Below are positions 1-7,699 of a stretch of 64,000 bases of DNA, piece after piece. The notes under the pieces were generated by a model. That model worked only from the letters and a program-made list of their open reading frames with translations, did no database searches and was not told the DNA's origin. The translations under genes and the position numbers were made by a program. Within the stretch, counting starts at the first letter, position 1. Each line of letters begins with the position of its first letter. Source of the stretch: Psychrobacter urativorans (GTDB taxonomy: Bacteria > Pseudomonadota > Gammaproteobacteria > Pseudomonadales > Moraxellaceae). The stretch covers positions 233,424 through 297,423 of the forward strand of contig NZ_CAJHBR010000002.1 of the NCBI RefSeq assembly GCF_904846695.1, given 5' to 3'.

Positions 1-365
1 TAGTCATCTGTAGCACATAGCGGCAGTATCTTTCATTCTATTGCCTACTTTATTTGACTAATTGTCACTATTATTATGGCATTATTAGAGTGTGAAATAT
101 TGATTATCAACTGATGACTAACCTCTGAATTTTGTGTTATTGTTGACTAGTCAGTGACTTGGCAATAGTGCTAGAAGAATTGTTTTTGACCTTTGGTTGC
201 TTACAAGATGCTGCTAGCACGTTTTGACTTGATGATTGTCTCGCATTATCTGCTTATTGCAACTATTATCTATGCAAGCTAAACCGCTAAAATTTTACGA
301 CCTTTAATTGTTTATGGCAGTAAGCCTTATATTTAAGTTCATTTTCACTTCAATTTATTTCAACC
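1..365. other. Intergenic region upstream of maeB
   Basis: No open reading frame of note, no RNA gene and no clear terminator were found here. The stretch is AT-rich and presumably carries the maeB promoter. I could not single out a convincing -35/-10 pair. Confidence 0.4.
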
Positions 366-2684
366 ATGGCAGCCACTATGAATGACGATAACCATCTACA
401 TACCGATAAAGAACAATTTGAACAAGCCGCACTTCATTACCACGAGTTTCCACGACCGGGTAAAATTTCAGTTACCCCTATCAAGCAATTAGCTAACCAA
501 CGTGATCTAGCCTTAGCTTATTCACCGGGGGTAGCAGTACCTTGTCTTGAGATTGAAAGAGATCCAAAACTAGCTGCTAGATATACCGCTCGTGCTAACC
601 TAGTTGGTGTTATCACTAACGGTACTGCCGTACTTGGTCTAGGTAATATTGGTCCATTAGCTTCTAAGCCCGTTATGGAAGGTAAAGGCGTATTATTCAA
701 GAAGTTCGCTGGTATCGATGTTTTCGATCTAGAAATAGCCCAAAATGATCCTGACAAATTTATCGAAGCGGTTGCCGCTCTTGAGCCGACCTTTGGTGGT
801 ATCAACTTAGAAGATATCAAAGCGCCAGAATGTTTCAAAATTGAGCGCGAATTACGTAAGCGCATGAACATTCCAGTATTCCATGATGACCAGCACGGTA
901 CTTCTATCATTGTTGCTGCCGCTATGCTCAACGCTTTGACTCTTATCGATAAAAAAATCGAAGACATCAAAATCGTTTGTTCTGGCGCCGGTGCGGCTGC
1001 CATCTCTTGCCTAGATATTATTTGTGCCCTTGGGGTCAACAAAGAGAACTTATATGTCTCTGACTCTCGTGGCATCATCACAACTAGCCGTGAAAACTTA
1101 GACGAAACTAAGCAGCGCTATGCTCGTGATACTCAAGCTACTAACATCGATGAGATCATGGACGATGTCGATATGTTCTTAGGTTTGTCTATGCCGGGAA
1201 CTATTACTGCTGATATGGTTCGCCGTATGGCAAAAGACCCTATCATCTTTGCTCTTGCCAATCCAACTCCAGAGATCATGCCAGAAGAAGCACATGCCGT
1301 TCGCCCTGACGTTATCATGGCTACTGGTCGCTCGGATTATCCTAACCAAGTAAACAATGCTTTATGCTTCCCTTATATTTTCCGTGGGGCATTAGATGTA
1401 GGCGCAACTACAGTTAACGAAGAGATGAAAATCGCTTGTGTCCGTGCAATCGCTGCTATGGCCCATGTTGAAGCTACGCCAACAGCCAACGTCAAAAGCC
1501 TTGAGACGGTTAAGAGCTTCGGTCGTGAATATCTAATTCCAGGACCTCTAGAGCCAAACTTAATCATCGAGATTGCCTCTGCTGTCGCCCAAGCCGCTAT
1601 GGATTCAGGTGTAGCGACGCTACCAATCGAGGACATGCAAGCCTATCGTCAGCGTCTATCTGAGTTTGTGTATAACTCAGCATTCGTCATGAAGCCGGTT
1701 TTTGCTCGCGCTAAATCTGCCCCTAAACGTATTGTGTACTGTGAAGGCGAAGATAATAACGTTCTGCTTGCGGTACAAGTTGTCGTCGATGAGAAACTGG
1801 CACAACCTATCTTAATCGGCCGTACAGCAATTATCGAAACCAATATCAACAGACTAGGTCTGCGTCTAAAAGACGGTGAAAATATTACTATCATCAATAT
1901 TGATGACGATGAGCGCTATAAAGACTACTGGCAGCGCTACTATGAGCAGAACAAACGTCGCGGTGTGAGTATCGAGCTGGCACGTCGTGATGTACGTCGT
2001 AAGACCTCTTTAATTGGGGCTTTACTAGTACAAAATGGCGATGCTGATGGCATGATTTGTGGTACCTTTAGCCATTATCAGCTACATCTACAATACGTTG
2101 AAAGCGTTATTGGCAAAAAGCAAGGCGTCAAAGACTTTTATGCAATGAACGCTGTATTGATGCAAGACCGTAATATCTTTATTGCTGATACTTATATCCA
2201 TGAAGATCCTACGGCTGAGCAATTGGCTGAAATGACTGTATTGGCTGCCAATCAGCTGCATCGCTTCGGTATTGTCCCACGAGTTGCTTTAGTATCACAC
2301 TCAAGCTATGGTACTTCAAACCGCGCTAGTGCGGTAAAAATGCGCAAAGTATTCCAATTGTTATTAGACATGAAAGTAGACTTTGAGTTTGATGGCGAAA
2401 TGCAAGGCGATGCCGCCTTAAATGAGCACATCCGTCTAGAAGATTTCCCATCAACTAGATTTAAGGGTGCGGCAAACTTACTCATCTTACCAACTTTAGA
2501 TGCGGCAAACATTGCCTTTAACTTACTCAAAACCGCAACCAATAGCACCTCTATTGGCCCTATCCTATTAGGTGCAAACAAGCCGGTGCATATCTTAACC
2601 CCTTCAGCAACCGCTCGCCGTATCGTCAATATGACTGCACTTGCTGTAACGGAAGCTCAAGACTTAGAAAACGAACAGCAATAG
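366..2684 (+). CDS. maeB: NADP-dependent malic enzyme (malic enzyme-phosphotransacetylase fusion)
   Basis: Oxidative decarboxylation of malate to pyruvate with NADP+, giving NADPH and linking the TCA cycle to pyruvate. The 772-residue product has the usual layout of MaeB. A malic N-terminal domain (about residues 20-160) carries YSPGVAVPC and HDDQHGTS. A Rossmann NAD(P)-binding domain (about 165-410) carries the CSGAGAAA nucleotide loop. A C-terminal phosphate acetyltransferase-like domain (about 430-765) is thought to be regulatory (acetyl-CoA sensing) in this family and not catalytic. Length is close to E. coli MaeB (about 760). Two starts are possible: ATG at 366 or the in-frame ATG at 378; neither has a strong Shine-Dalgarno. 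The gene stands alone and ends at a rho-independent terminator. A second, NAD-type malic enzyme lies at 36150-37832. Confidence 0.95.
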   Translation: MAATMNDDNHLHTDKEQFEQAALHYHEFPRPGKISVTPIKQLANQRDLALAYSPGVAVPCLEIERDPKLAARYTARANLVGVITNGTAVLGLGNIGPLASKPVMEGKGVLFKKFAGIDVFDLEIAQNDPDKFIEAVAALEPTFGGINLEDIKAPECFKIERELRKRMNIPVFHDDQHGTSIIVAAAMLNALTLIDKKIEDIKIVCSGAGAAAISCLDIICALGVNKENLYVSDSRGIITTSRENLDETKQRYARDTQATNIDEIMDDVDMFLGLSMPGTITADMVRRMAKDPIIFALANPTPEIMPEEAHAVRPDVIMATGRSDYPNQVNNALCFPYIFRGALDVGATTVNEEMKIACVRAIAAMAHVEATPTANVKSLETVKSFGREYLIPGPLEPNLIIEIASAVAQAAMDSGVATLPIEDMQAYRQRLSEFVYNSAFVMKPVFARAKSAPKRIVYCEGEDNNVLLAVQVVVDEKLAQPILIGRTAIIETNINRLGLRLKDGENITIINIDDDERYKDYWQRYYEQNKRRGVSIELARRDVRRKTSLIGALLVQNGDADGMICGTFSHYQLHLQYVESVIGKKQGVKDFYAMNAVLMQDRNIFIADTYIHEDPTAEQLAEMTVLAANQLHRFGIVPRVALVSHSSYGTSNRASAVKMRKVFQLLLDMKVDFEFDGEMQGDAALNEHIRLEDFPSTRFKGAANLLILPTLDAANIAFNLLKTATNSTSIGPILLGANKPVHILTPSATARRIVNMTALAVTEAQDLENEQQ

Positions 2685-2756
2685 TAGTTGTTAGATAGTC
2701 ATAATTTATGGGCTCAAAAGCAGCTAGCGTTTTAGACCTTAGCTGTCTGTTATAAT

Positions 2757-2805
2757 AAAGCCAGTCAACGTCATTATACTTGATGCCGTTGGTTGGCTTT
2801 TTTTT
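2757..2805 (+). terminator. Rho-independent terminator of maeB
   Basis: A stem begins AAAGCCAG and closes with TTGGCTTT, with two G-U wobbles, and runs into eight T residues. It sits about 75 bp after the maeB stop and before the cca ribosome site. Confidence 0.8.
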
Positions 2806-2852
2806 GCTTACTATTTGTTATTTATTTTAAAACTCAATGACAAGAGGTTGAG

Positions 2853-4082
2853 ATGCAAGTTTATCTGGTTGGTGGTGCGGTACGTGATCAGCTATTAGGA
2901 CGCCCAATAAAGGACAAAGACTTTGTAGTAGTAGGGACAACGGTAGATGCTATGTTGGCAGCAGGGTTTCAACAAGTCGGCGCTGACTTTCCAGTATTTT
3001 TGCACCCCGTTACTCATGGAGAGTATGCACTAGCCCGTACTGAGCGTAAACAAGGCCATGGCTATCAAGGTTTTAAGGTACATGCCAGCAGTGAAGTCAC
3101 GCTAAAGGAAGATTTGCAGCGTCGTGATTTGACGGTTAATGCTATGGCTATTGAAGTGACTAGCTTAACTGACGACACCCCTATTACTGATACAGTGGTG
3201 GATTACTATGGCGGCCTAGAAGATATGGCTACTAAGACTTTACGCCATGTTTCAGAGGCTTTTAGTGAAGATCCGCTACGAGTACTTAGGACAGCGCGCT
3301 TTTATAGCCGCTATTATGACTTGGGCTTTACTATAGCTACTCAAACGCTAGAACTAATGACCCAACTGGTCAGCTCAGGCGAGCTTACGCATTTAAGCGC
3401 AGAGCGGATTTGGCAAGAGTCTAGTCGCGCTACAATGCAGGACTCACCACAAGTTTATTGGCAGCAACTGTTCGATATTGGTGCTTTGGTCGATTATTTC
3501 GCGCCTTTACAGCAGGCTTGGAGGCACACTCATATCCGCGAAACGGTTCAAACTGCCTTATACTTTGCAGGGCAGATGCAATTGAACTTATCGCAGCGTT
3601 GGGCGCTATTAATGGCGAGTATTGATCCAACCTTATTTGACTATGCCGATCAGCACCCTTCTAAACACAACAATGGCATCATAAATAATAAAGATGCAGC
3701 AACCATTAAGGCTGTAGCCGAGATCACTAGCACAGGCGATAACGCTAAAGTACCTAAAGCCCAGACTCAATTCGCTAGTCTATTCGTGCAACAAGCACAC
3801 AAACTAGCCATGATTAACCAGCTAAGCGCCGCTGAAACAATAGATCTGCTTCAAGCTTGTAGTGCGCATAAAGACCCTAATAAGCTCTCACAATTATTAG
3901 TCACTAGCCAACTGCTACAGCTGGCACGGAAACATCGACGAACTATGCTAGCCCTCAATAGCTTTCACGCCATTACTATGGACAGTATAGACCCGCAGCT
4001 GAAGGGCGCTGCTATTGGTGCAGCGTTACGCCAAACCCGTATTGAACACTTACAAGCCGCCAGCAGCCAGACGTCGCTATGA
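2853..4082 (+). CDS. cca: CCA-adding tRNA nucleotidyltransferase
   Basis: Adds or repairs the 3' CCA end of tRNA using CTP and ATP. The N-terminal class II nucleotidyltransferase core is clear: LVGGAVRDQLLGR at residues 4-16, the metal-binding DKDF motif near 22-25, and RRDLTVNAMA near 90-99. At 409 residues it matches E. coli Cca (412), which carries an HD phosphohydrolase domain after the core. Here the aligned region (about 235-260) reads RWALLMASIDP where E. coli has the HD pair, so the metal-binding His-Asp seems lost. I expect nucleotidyltransferase activity without the phosphatase or phosphodiesterase side activities. AAGAGG lies just before the ATG. The stop overlaps the next gene by 4 bp (ATGA), suggesting translational coupling. 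Confidence 0.93.
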   Translation: MQVYLVGGAVRDQLLGRPIKDKDFVVVGTTVDAMLAAGFQQVGADFPVFLHPVTHGEYALARTERKQGHGYQGFKVHASSEVTLKEDLQRRDLTVNAMAIEVTSLTDDTPITDTVVDYYGGLEDMATKTLRHVSEAFSEDPLRVLRTARFYSRYYDLGFTIATQTLELMTQLVSSGELTHLSAERIWQESSRATMQDSPQVYWQQLFDIGALVDYFAPLQQAWRHTHIRETVQTALYFAGQMQLNLSQRWALLMASIDPTLFDYADQHPSKHNNGIINNKDAATIKAVAEITSTGDNAKVPKAQTQFASLFVQQAHKLAMINQLSAAETIDLLQACSAHKDPNKLSQLLVTSQLLQLARKHRRTMLALNSFHAITMDSIDPQLKGAAIGAALRQTRIEHLQAASSQTSL

Positions 4083-4915
4083 GTGTTATAGAGCCACTAA
4101 CGCCTTATGACAAAGGGGCGGCTCATCGTCAGCCTCCTTTGAACCACGCTGATAATGCAGCAGTGATGCTAGTTACTGGTAGCGCTAAACGTATCGGTGC
4201 ATCTATTGTGCAAGCTGCCCATGCTAAAGGCTATCGAGTTATCATTCACTGTAATAGCAGTCGAGCAGCAGCCGACGTCTTAGCTGGCAAGCTCAATCGG
4301 CAGCGTACTGACAGCGCCCTAGTACTAGTTGCCGACTTAGCATTAGTCAATGACTCTGTTAGCTTAAACGAATTTAGCCAAACAGTGATTGCAGCTTTTG
4401 GACAGTTGGATGTACTAGTACATAATGCATCGCGGTTTTATCCGACCCCTATTGCTACTATCGATGCTCAGCACTGGGATGAGCTGTTTTTGACTAATGC
4501 CAAAGCGCCTTTATTACTCAGTCAAGCGCTACTGCCCTATTTGCAGGCTCAGCAAGGCTGCATTATCAGCCTGTTAGACATTCATGCACATGACAAGCCC
4601 TTTAATGGTTACAGCCTATACAACATGGCTAAGGCGGCTCAGCATATGATGGTACAATCGCTAGCATTAGAGCTAGCTCCTTTGGTCAGAGTCAATGGCG
4701 TAGCTCCTGGAGTCAATATCCTACCGGATGCCGATAGCGATCAAGCGCTTGATAAAACTCAGCAACCTAATATCATCGCCTCTATCCCTTTGCAACGTAT
4801 TGGTAGCCCAGCAGATATTGCCCAAAGCGTACTTTTTTTGGCACAAGCCAGCTATATTACTGGGCATATCATTAACGTCGATGGTGGTCGTAGTTTGACT
4901 CTAGCAGGGGGTTAA
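4079..4915 (+). CDS. folM: Pteridine reductase / dihydromonapterin reductase-like SDR
   Basis: A short-chain dehydrogenase/reductase of 278 residues. The cofactor motif TGSAKRIG (residues 34-41) has the Arg seen in the pteridine reductase branch (TGxxxRxG), where it selects NADPH. The active-site pair is in YNMAK, near residue 184. LVHNAS is the usual NNAG-like strand. The C-terminal GHIINVDGG is standard for the fold. FolM-type enzymes reduce dihydromonapterin or dihydrofolate to the tetrahydro form. The first 29 residues are extra to the fold; a later start is possible, but the ATGA overlap with cca supports the upstream ATG. FolM against a generic SDR is judged from the TGxxxRxG motif alone. 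Confidence 0.75.
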   Translation: MSVIEPLTPYDKGAAHRQPPLNHADNAAVMLVTGSAKRIGASIVQAAHAKGYRVIIHCNSSRAAADVLAGKLNRQRTDSALVLVADLALVNDSVSLNEFSQTVIAAFGQLDVLVHNASRFYPTPIATIDAQHWDELFLTNAKAPLLLSQALLPYLQAQQGCIISLLDIHAHDKPFNGYSLYNMAKAAQHMMVQSLALELAPLVRVNGVAPGVNILPDADSDQALDKTQQPNIIASIPLQRIGSPADIAQSVLFLAQASYITGHIINVDGGRSLTLAGG

Positions 4916-4968
4916 GCTAAAAAAAGCAGTTATTATCTAATAATATTGCCCTAGAGCGTATCTTTTAC

Positions 4969-4996
4969 TTGAAAAGTTGAAAAAATCAGGTATCAT
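4969..4996 (+). promoter_or_regulatory. Probable sigma-70 promoter of the tRNA gene
   Basis: TTGAAA at 4969-4974 and TATCAT at 4991-4996 are spaced by 16 bp. A GC-rich stretch follows, reaching the tRNA about 17 bp downstream. This is a typical stable-RNA layout, identified by eye only. Confidence 0.5.
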
Positions 4997-5012
4997 TAGC
5001 CGTCTGACGTTA

Positions 5013-5089
5013 GGGCCCATAGCTCAGTTGGTTAGAGCAGAGGACTCATAATCCTTTGGTCGTAGGTTCAAGTCCTACTGGGCCCACCA
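5013..5089 (+). tRNA. tRNA with CAT anticodon, probably tRNA-Ile2 (lysidine type)
   Basis: A 77-nt cloverleaf with encoded CCA. The acceptor strand GGGCCCA pairs with TGGGCCC, discriminator A. The D arm holds AGCTCAGTTGGTTAGAGC. The anticodon loop is CTCATAA (anticodon CAT), and the T arm holds GGTTCAAGTCC. CAT genes are initiator Met, elongator Met or Ile2. C4-G69 and C5-G68 in the acceptor stem are the pairs TilS uses to recognise tRNA-Ile2, and the body resembles E. coli ileX, so I favour Ile2. Elongator Met is the alternative. Remnants of an integrase lie directly downstream, so this gene may have served as an integration site. Confidence 0.93.
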
Positions 5090-5103
5090 TATTAGCAGTA
5101 CCT

Positions 5104-5136
5104 AAAAAGGTTTACATTAATTTGTAAGCCTTTTTT
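5104..5136 (+). terminator. Terminator of the tRNA gene
   Basis: AAAAAGGTTTACA pairs with TGTAAGCCTTTTT (one G-U), followed by a T run. A very similar hairpin recurs at 35710-35743 next to a degenerate tRNA tail. Confidence 0.8.
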
Positions 5137-5283
5137 ATTGTTTAGATTTTATTCAAATATGTCGAAGGTCTTTGCTAACAATACAAAACTGAAACTCAAT
5201 TGTTGTTTAGTAGGTACTGCTCCAGATAGATAAGAACACTTCAAAGTAAAGATGAAGGGCTAAATTACCAGCAGGAGAATACT

Positions 5284-5345
5284 ATGAAGAAGATATGCTT
5301 TACTGACAATTAAATCGTCAATATCCTCAAACAAGCACAACAGGG
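5284..5345 (+). pseudogene. Remnant of an IS3-family orfA (transposase N-terminus)
   Basis: After a purine-rich site at 5274-5279, an ATG starts MKKICFTDN, then an in-frame stop, then IVNILKQAQQGVP. With the stop ignored this reads like the start of IS3-type OrfA (MKKxRFTxxQIVxILKQA). Only about 20 codons survive. A related scrap with the same lead-in is at 38668. Both are dead. Confidence 0.5.
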
Positions 5346-5408
5346 TGTGCCTATCGCTGGCAAGGGAAGCAGCAATCGCTCACTTTGGGCAAGTATGCAG
5401 TGATTACA
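5346..5408 (+). pseudogene. Scrap of a P4-type tyrosine integrase (DUF4102 N-terminal domain)
   Basis: Reads CAYRWQGKQQSLTLGKYAVIT. This fits the conserved N-terminal strand of P4-like integrases (WRYRxxGKxxxLxLGxYPxxxLxxAR). Only about 20 residues remain before the match stops at the junction with the brxA scrap. Its orientation, reading away from the tRNA 3' end, is what is expected of an island integrase beside its attachment site. The match is short, so confidence is moderate. Confidence 0.5.
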
Positions 5409-5674
5409 GCAATCAATAGGAATTGAATATAAGCTATATCTGTAGCAGACCACAACCACTGCATGAACTCATCCCCCAAGCCCTCAATCCGCTTTCGGAT
5501 CGCACTCGCATAGCGGCTAGATGTTTTATCAGACTTCTTCTGTAGAATATTATGCTCTACTATCAAAGCTTTCAACTCATCTTCAGGTAACTTTTTAAGA
5601 AGCGCCTCTGCGATAACTCTCGTTTTTGTAAGTAGTAGACTGCCCCCAATCAGGTCGCCTAGATAGGCTTATAT
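5402..5674 (-). pseudogene. brxA: Truncated brxA (BREX, DUF1819 family) remnant
   Basis: On the minus strand an open stretch of about 90 codons reads YLGDLIGGSLLLTKTRVIAE, then ALLKKL, then LIVEHNILQKKS and IRKRIEGLG. This is the N-terminal pattern of BrxA: a GGSL motif, a RxIAxLLL helix and a (N)ILQKxS segment followed by RxIRxRL. BrxA (about 200 residues) is a small DNA-binding component of BREX phage-defence systems. The frame has no good start codon (a stop lies just upstream, and the first ATG at 5575 is inside the domain). Similarity ends at 5402-5408, where integrase-like sequence begins on the other strand. No other BREX gene is present in the window. The fragment implies a BREX locus was once here. 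The family call rests on motif memory, not a search. Confidence 0.65.
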
Positions 5675-5708
5675 ATCTACTGCACGCCTAGCACTATCAG
5701 TGATTTGA

Positions 5709-5808
5709 TTAACTGCCTCCAATAAGATCAGTAAATTTTGTAATCATATCGAAATAAGGCATTGCTCTGTCATATGTTCTAAATATGTCACAAGCATTTA
5801 ATAGTACA
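5709..5808 (-). other. Unassigned coding-like scrap upstream of the brxA remnant
   Basis: A 33-codon minus-strand stretch between stops ends in RAMPYFDMITKFTDLIGGS. Its composition looks like real protein, and it shares DLIGGS with the brxA scrap, but it has no start and I cannot place it. It could be a second decayed defence gene. The rest of 5675-5991 shows nothing else. Confidence 0.3.
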
Positions 5809-5991
5809 TATTAGGGAAAAGCATAATCAGGGTTGACATACTTTCCCTTTTTGATTTTGAAAACCGCTATTGTGACAACTTTAAATCATGATTTTATTAG
5901 CCCAACTCACGCAAATTTTTATGCATAGTTGTGATAAATCCACATCAGTTTTCAATAAGCGATTAATCATAAAATTGATATGATTAAAGTA

Positions 5992-7053
5992 TCAGCTTCT
6001 CAATCTGGGTAATAGCTCAGGGTTGATAGTACGTAGCCTCATATTTAATTCTGGTGACCAGACTAGGTCTTCATGCTCTACAGCTACTTGGTAAGCCCAT
6101 TGGCTAATAGTTTCTGAACGCTTCTGGTTACTTATGAAGCCAATACCGTCTGTTTGTTGTTCAATAACTTGTCCGTATTGTTGGTTACGCCTCAACCACT
6201 TCTCGTAAAACCTCTCCTCAGCCAGATAGTCACGTTTACTGTTATTACATGTATGATCAGTCAGTACAAAATTATGAGTCGTATCATTGGGATATTTTGA
6301 CCAAGGTACAAAATGATCAACTTCGATGTCTTTTTTTAATGGTTTTTGACAGTAGAAACACTGACCCTGCTGAGTTTCATTGAGTATAGGTACTAACAAG
6401 CTTAGATCTTGACGCGATTTGTTAAACAAAAAATCTTGTAGATCAATGTCATTACTGAAATATAATTGGTTGTGACGATTGTCCCGTACAAACTCTGTCC
6501 AGTATTGTTGGCAAAGCTTATGTATTATCTGACTAAAACGCGCAAAGCAGTAAGCGATCCCAGACTTTAATATGATTACTTTTTCTCTTGAGTTATAGAT
6601 ATAGAAGAATTCACGGCTAACTTTATCTTCTGCACTTTGTAGATACTTGGCAGGGTTGCTTTTAATGGTTCGAGCTATTTCTTTAATAGTTGATTGCCAC
6701 TTTTTGACATTATGTGTCCGAGCTATATTTAAGTTAGTAGTCTTAGTTTCTTGTTGCAGGGTTAAAATACTAGTGATGACCTTAGCTTGGCCTGTTGTAC
6801 TGCTTTGCTTCAATATAGATTCACCATACTGATCTGAGAACGGTAATGCTTGTGTCCAATAAAGCTGCATAAACTGCTCTGCTAACTGCTCATAAGAAAT
6901 AAAGCATTCACTGTTATCACTAATCCCAGACTCTATAGAAAGGTTGGTTACTGCGATTAATAATGCAAATTTATAGGTCGAGGTATAAGAGCTAGATTCA
7001 AGCAACCATTGAATACGTCTTAGGAAGTTAAGCTGAAATTCTGCTGTGGGCAC
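5992..7053 (-). CDS. HNH endonuclease domain protein
   Basis: 353 residues. The C-terminal part holds a zinc-knuckle HNH nuclease: CFYC near residue 229, then VDHFVPWSKYP (about 245-255), NFVL (about 262) and HTCNNSKRD (about 267-275). These supply the His-Asn-His metal site and the Cys pair expected of HNH folds. The first 220 residues are helical with no domain I recognise and may act as a sensor or DNA-binding part. The start is GTG with AAGGA 8 bp upstream. The gene is between decayed defence and integrase sequence on one side and a dead exoX copy plus Zorya on the other. A defence role is likely, but the target is unknown. It is not a normal component of type I Zorya, and it is separated from zorD by about 650 bp that includes a dead gene on the other strand. 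Confidence 0.75.
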   Translation of the reverse strand: MPTAEFQLNFLRRIQWLLESSSYTSTYKFALLIAVTNLSIESGISDNSECFISYEQLAEQFMQLYWTQALPFSDQYGESILKQSSTTGQAKVITSILTLQQETKTTNLNIARTHNVKKWQSTIKEIARTIKSNPAKYLQSAEDKVSREFFYIYNSREKVIILKSGIAYCFARFSQIIHKLCQQYWTEFVRDNRHNQLYFSNDIDLQDFLFNKSRQDLSLLVPILNETQQGQCFYCQKPLKKDIEVDHFVPWSKYPNDTTHNFVLTDHTCNNSKRDYLAEERFYEKWLRRNQQYGQVIEQQTDGIGFISNQKRSETISQWAYQVAVEHEDLVWSPELNMRLRTINPELLPRLRS

Positions 7054-7358
7054 TATGAGAATCCTTAGAGGGGCGATTAATTAACTCGCTGTAATTCAGA
7101 CTTATACCACTAAGCTTTTGATTATGTAATGCTTGGCCTATAAATGAAGCTGTTTTATCTAGCCAGCCCTAGTTTAGTCCTCATATATGTAATTTCATAG
7201 GTTGGCGATCACTTAATCAAAAAATCTGATAAATTATAGCTATTACCAATTTATATGTTAATTGATCACTTACTATTAGCTATCTGATCCGATGCTAATC
7301 ACATCAAATATTTCACTACTTTAAATCTCATCCTCAAATAAGAACTACGAATAAAATT

Positions 7359-7511
7359 ATGACTACTTTTATATTCGACACATAAACGACAGGACTGAAG
7401 CGGCCTATTCTATTGTTGAGATAAACGATAGCAAGGTGACGGTATTACAGGCGCCAAGAGCGAAGCGCTTTAACCCTCTCAAAGAAATTAGCTTGGGATC
7501 TATGGCGATAC
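7359..7511 (+). pseudogene. Decayed 5' fragment of an exoX paralogue
   Basis: Begins MTTFIFDT, then an in-frame TAA, a short deletion and a frameshift. It resumes as TEAAYSIVEINDSKV, then RAKRFNPLKEISLGSMAI. The intact exonuclease at 53261-53968 reads TEAAYSIIDLNNGKV and RAKRFNPLKEISLGSMAI at the same place, so this is a close second copy. Homology stops abruptly near 7511, about 190 bp from the zorD stop. The flanks (7054-7358 and 7512-7699) show no genes. Confidence 0.85.
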
Positions 7512-7699
7512 AGAAATCAAACTACGCAGCTTAATTTTATTTGATTAGTGTCTTATGCTTGGGAGGGTTACCGTTCCAGTTTTATTATGGATTGACTATA
7601 TATTTCGTACCAACAGCTATGTATTTAAATTCATATAACTCATTTAAAATATATTTATTAATAGTCAATGTTTAAACGCCTTTTTCTTAAAAAAATGAA

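Noticed and set aside
5351..5575. Apparent 74-codon minus-strand gene
   Set aside because: It is the inner part of the brxA remnant; similarity starts upstream of its ATG and its C-terminus runs into foreign sequence.
5992..7053. HNH protein as ZorE of a type II Zorya
   Set aside because: The neighbouring Zorya has zorC and zorD, so it is type I. The HNH gene is 650 bp away with a dead gene on the opposite strand in between.
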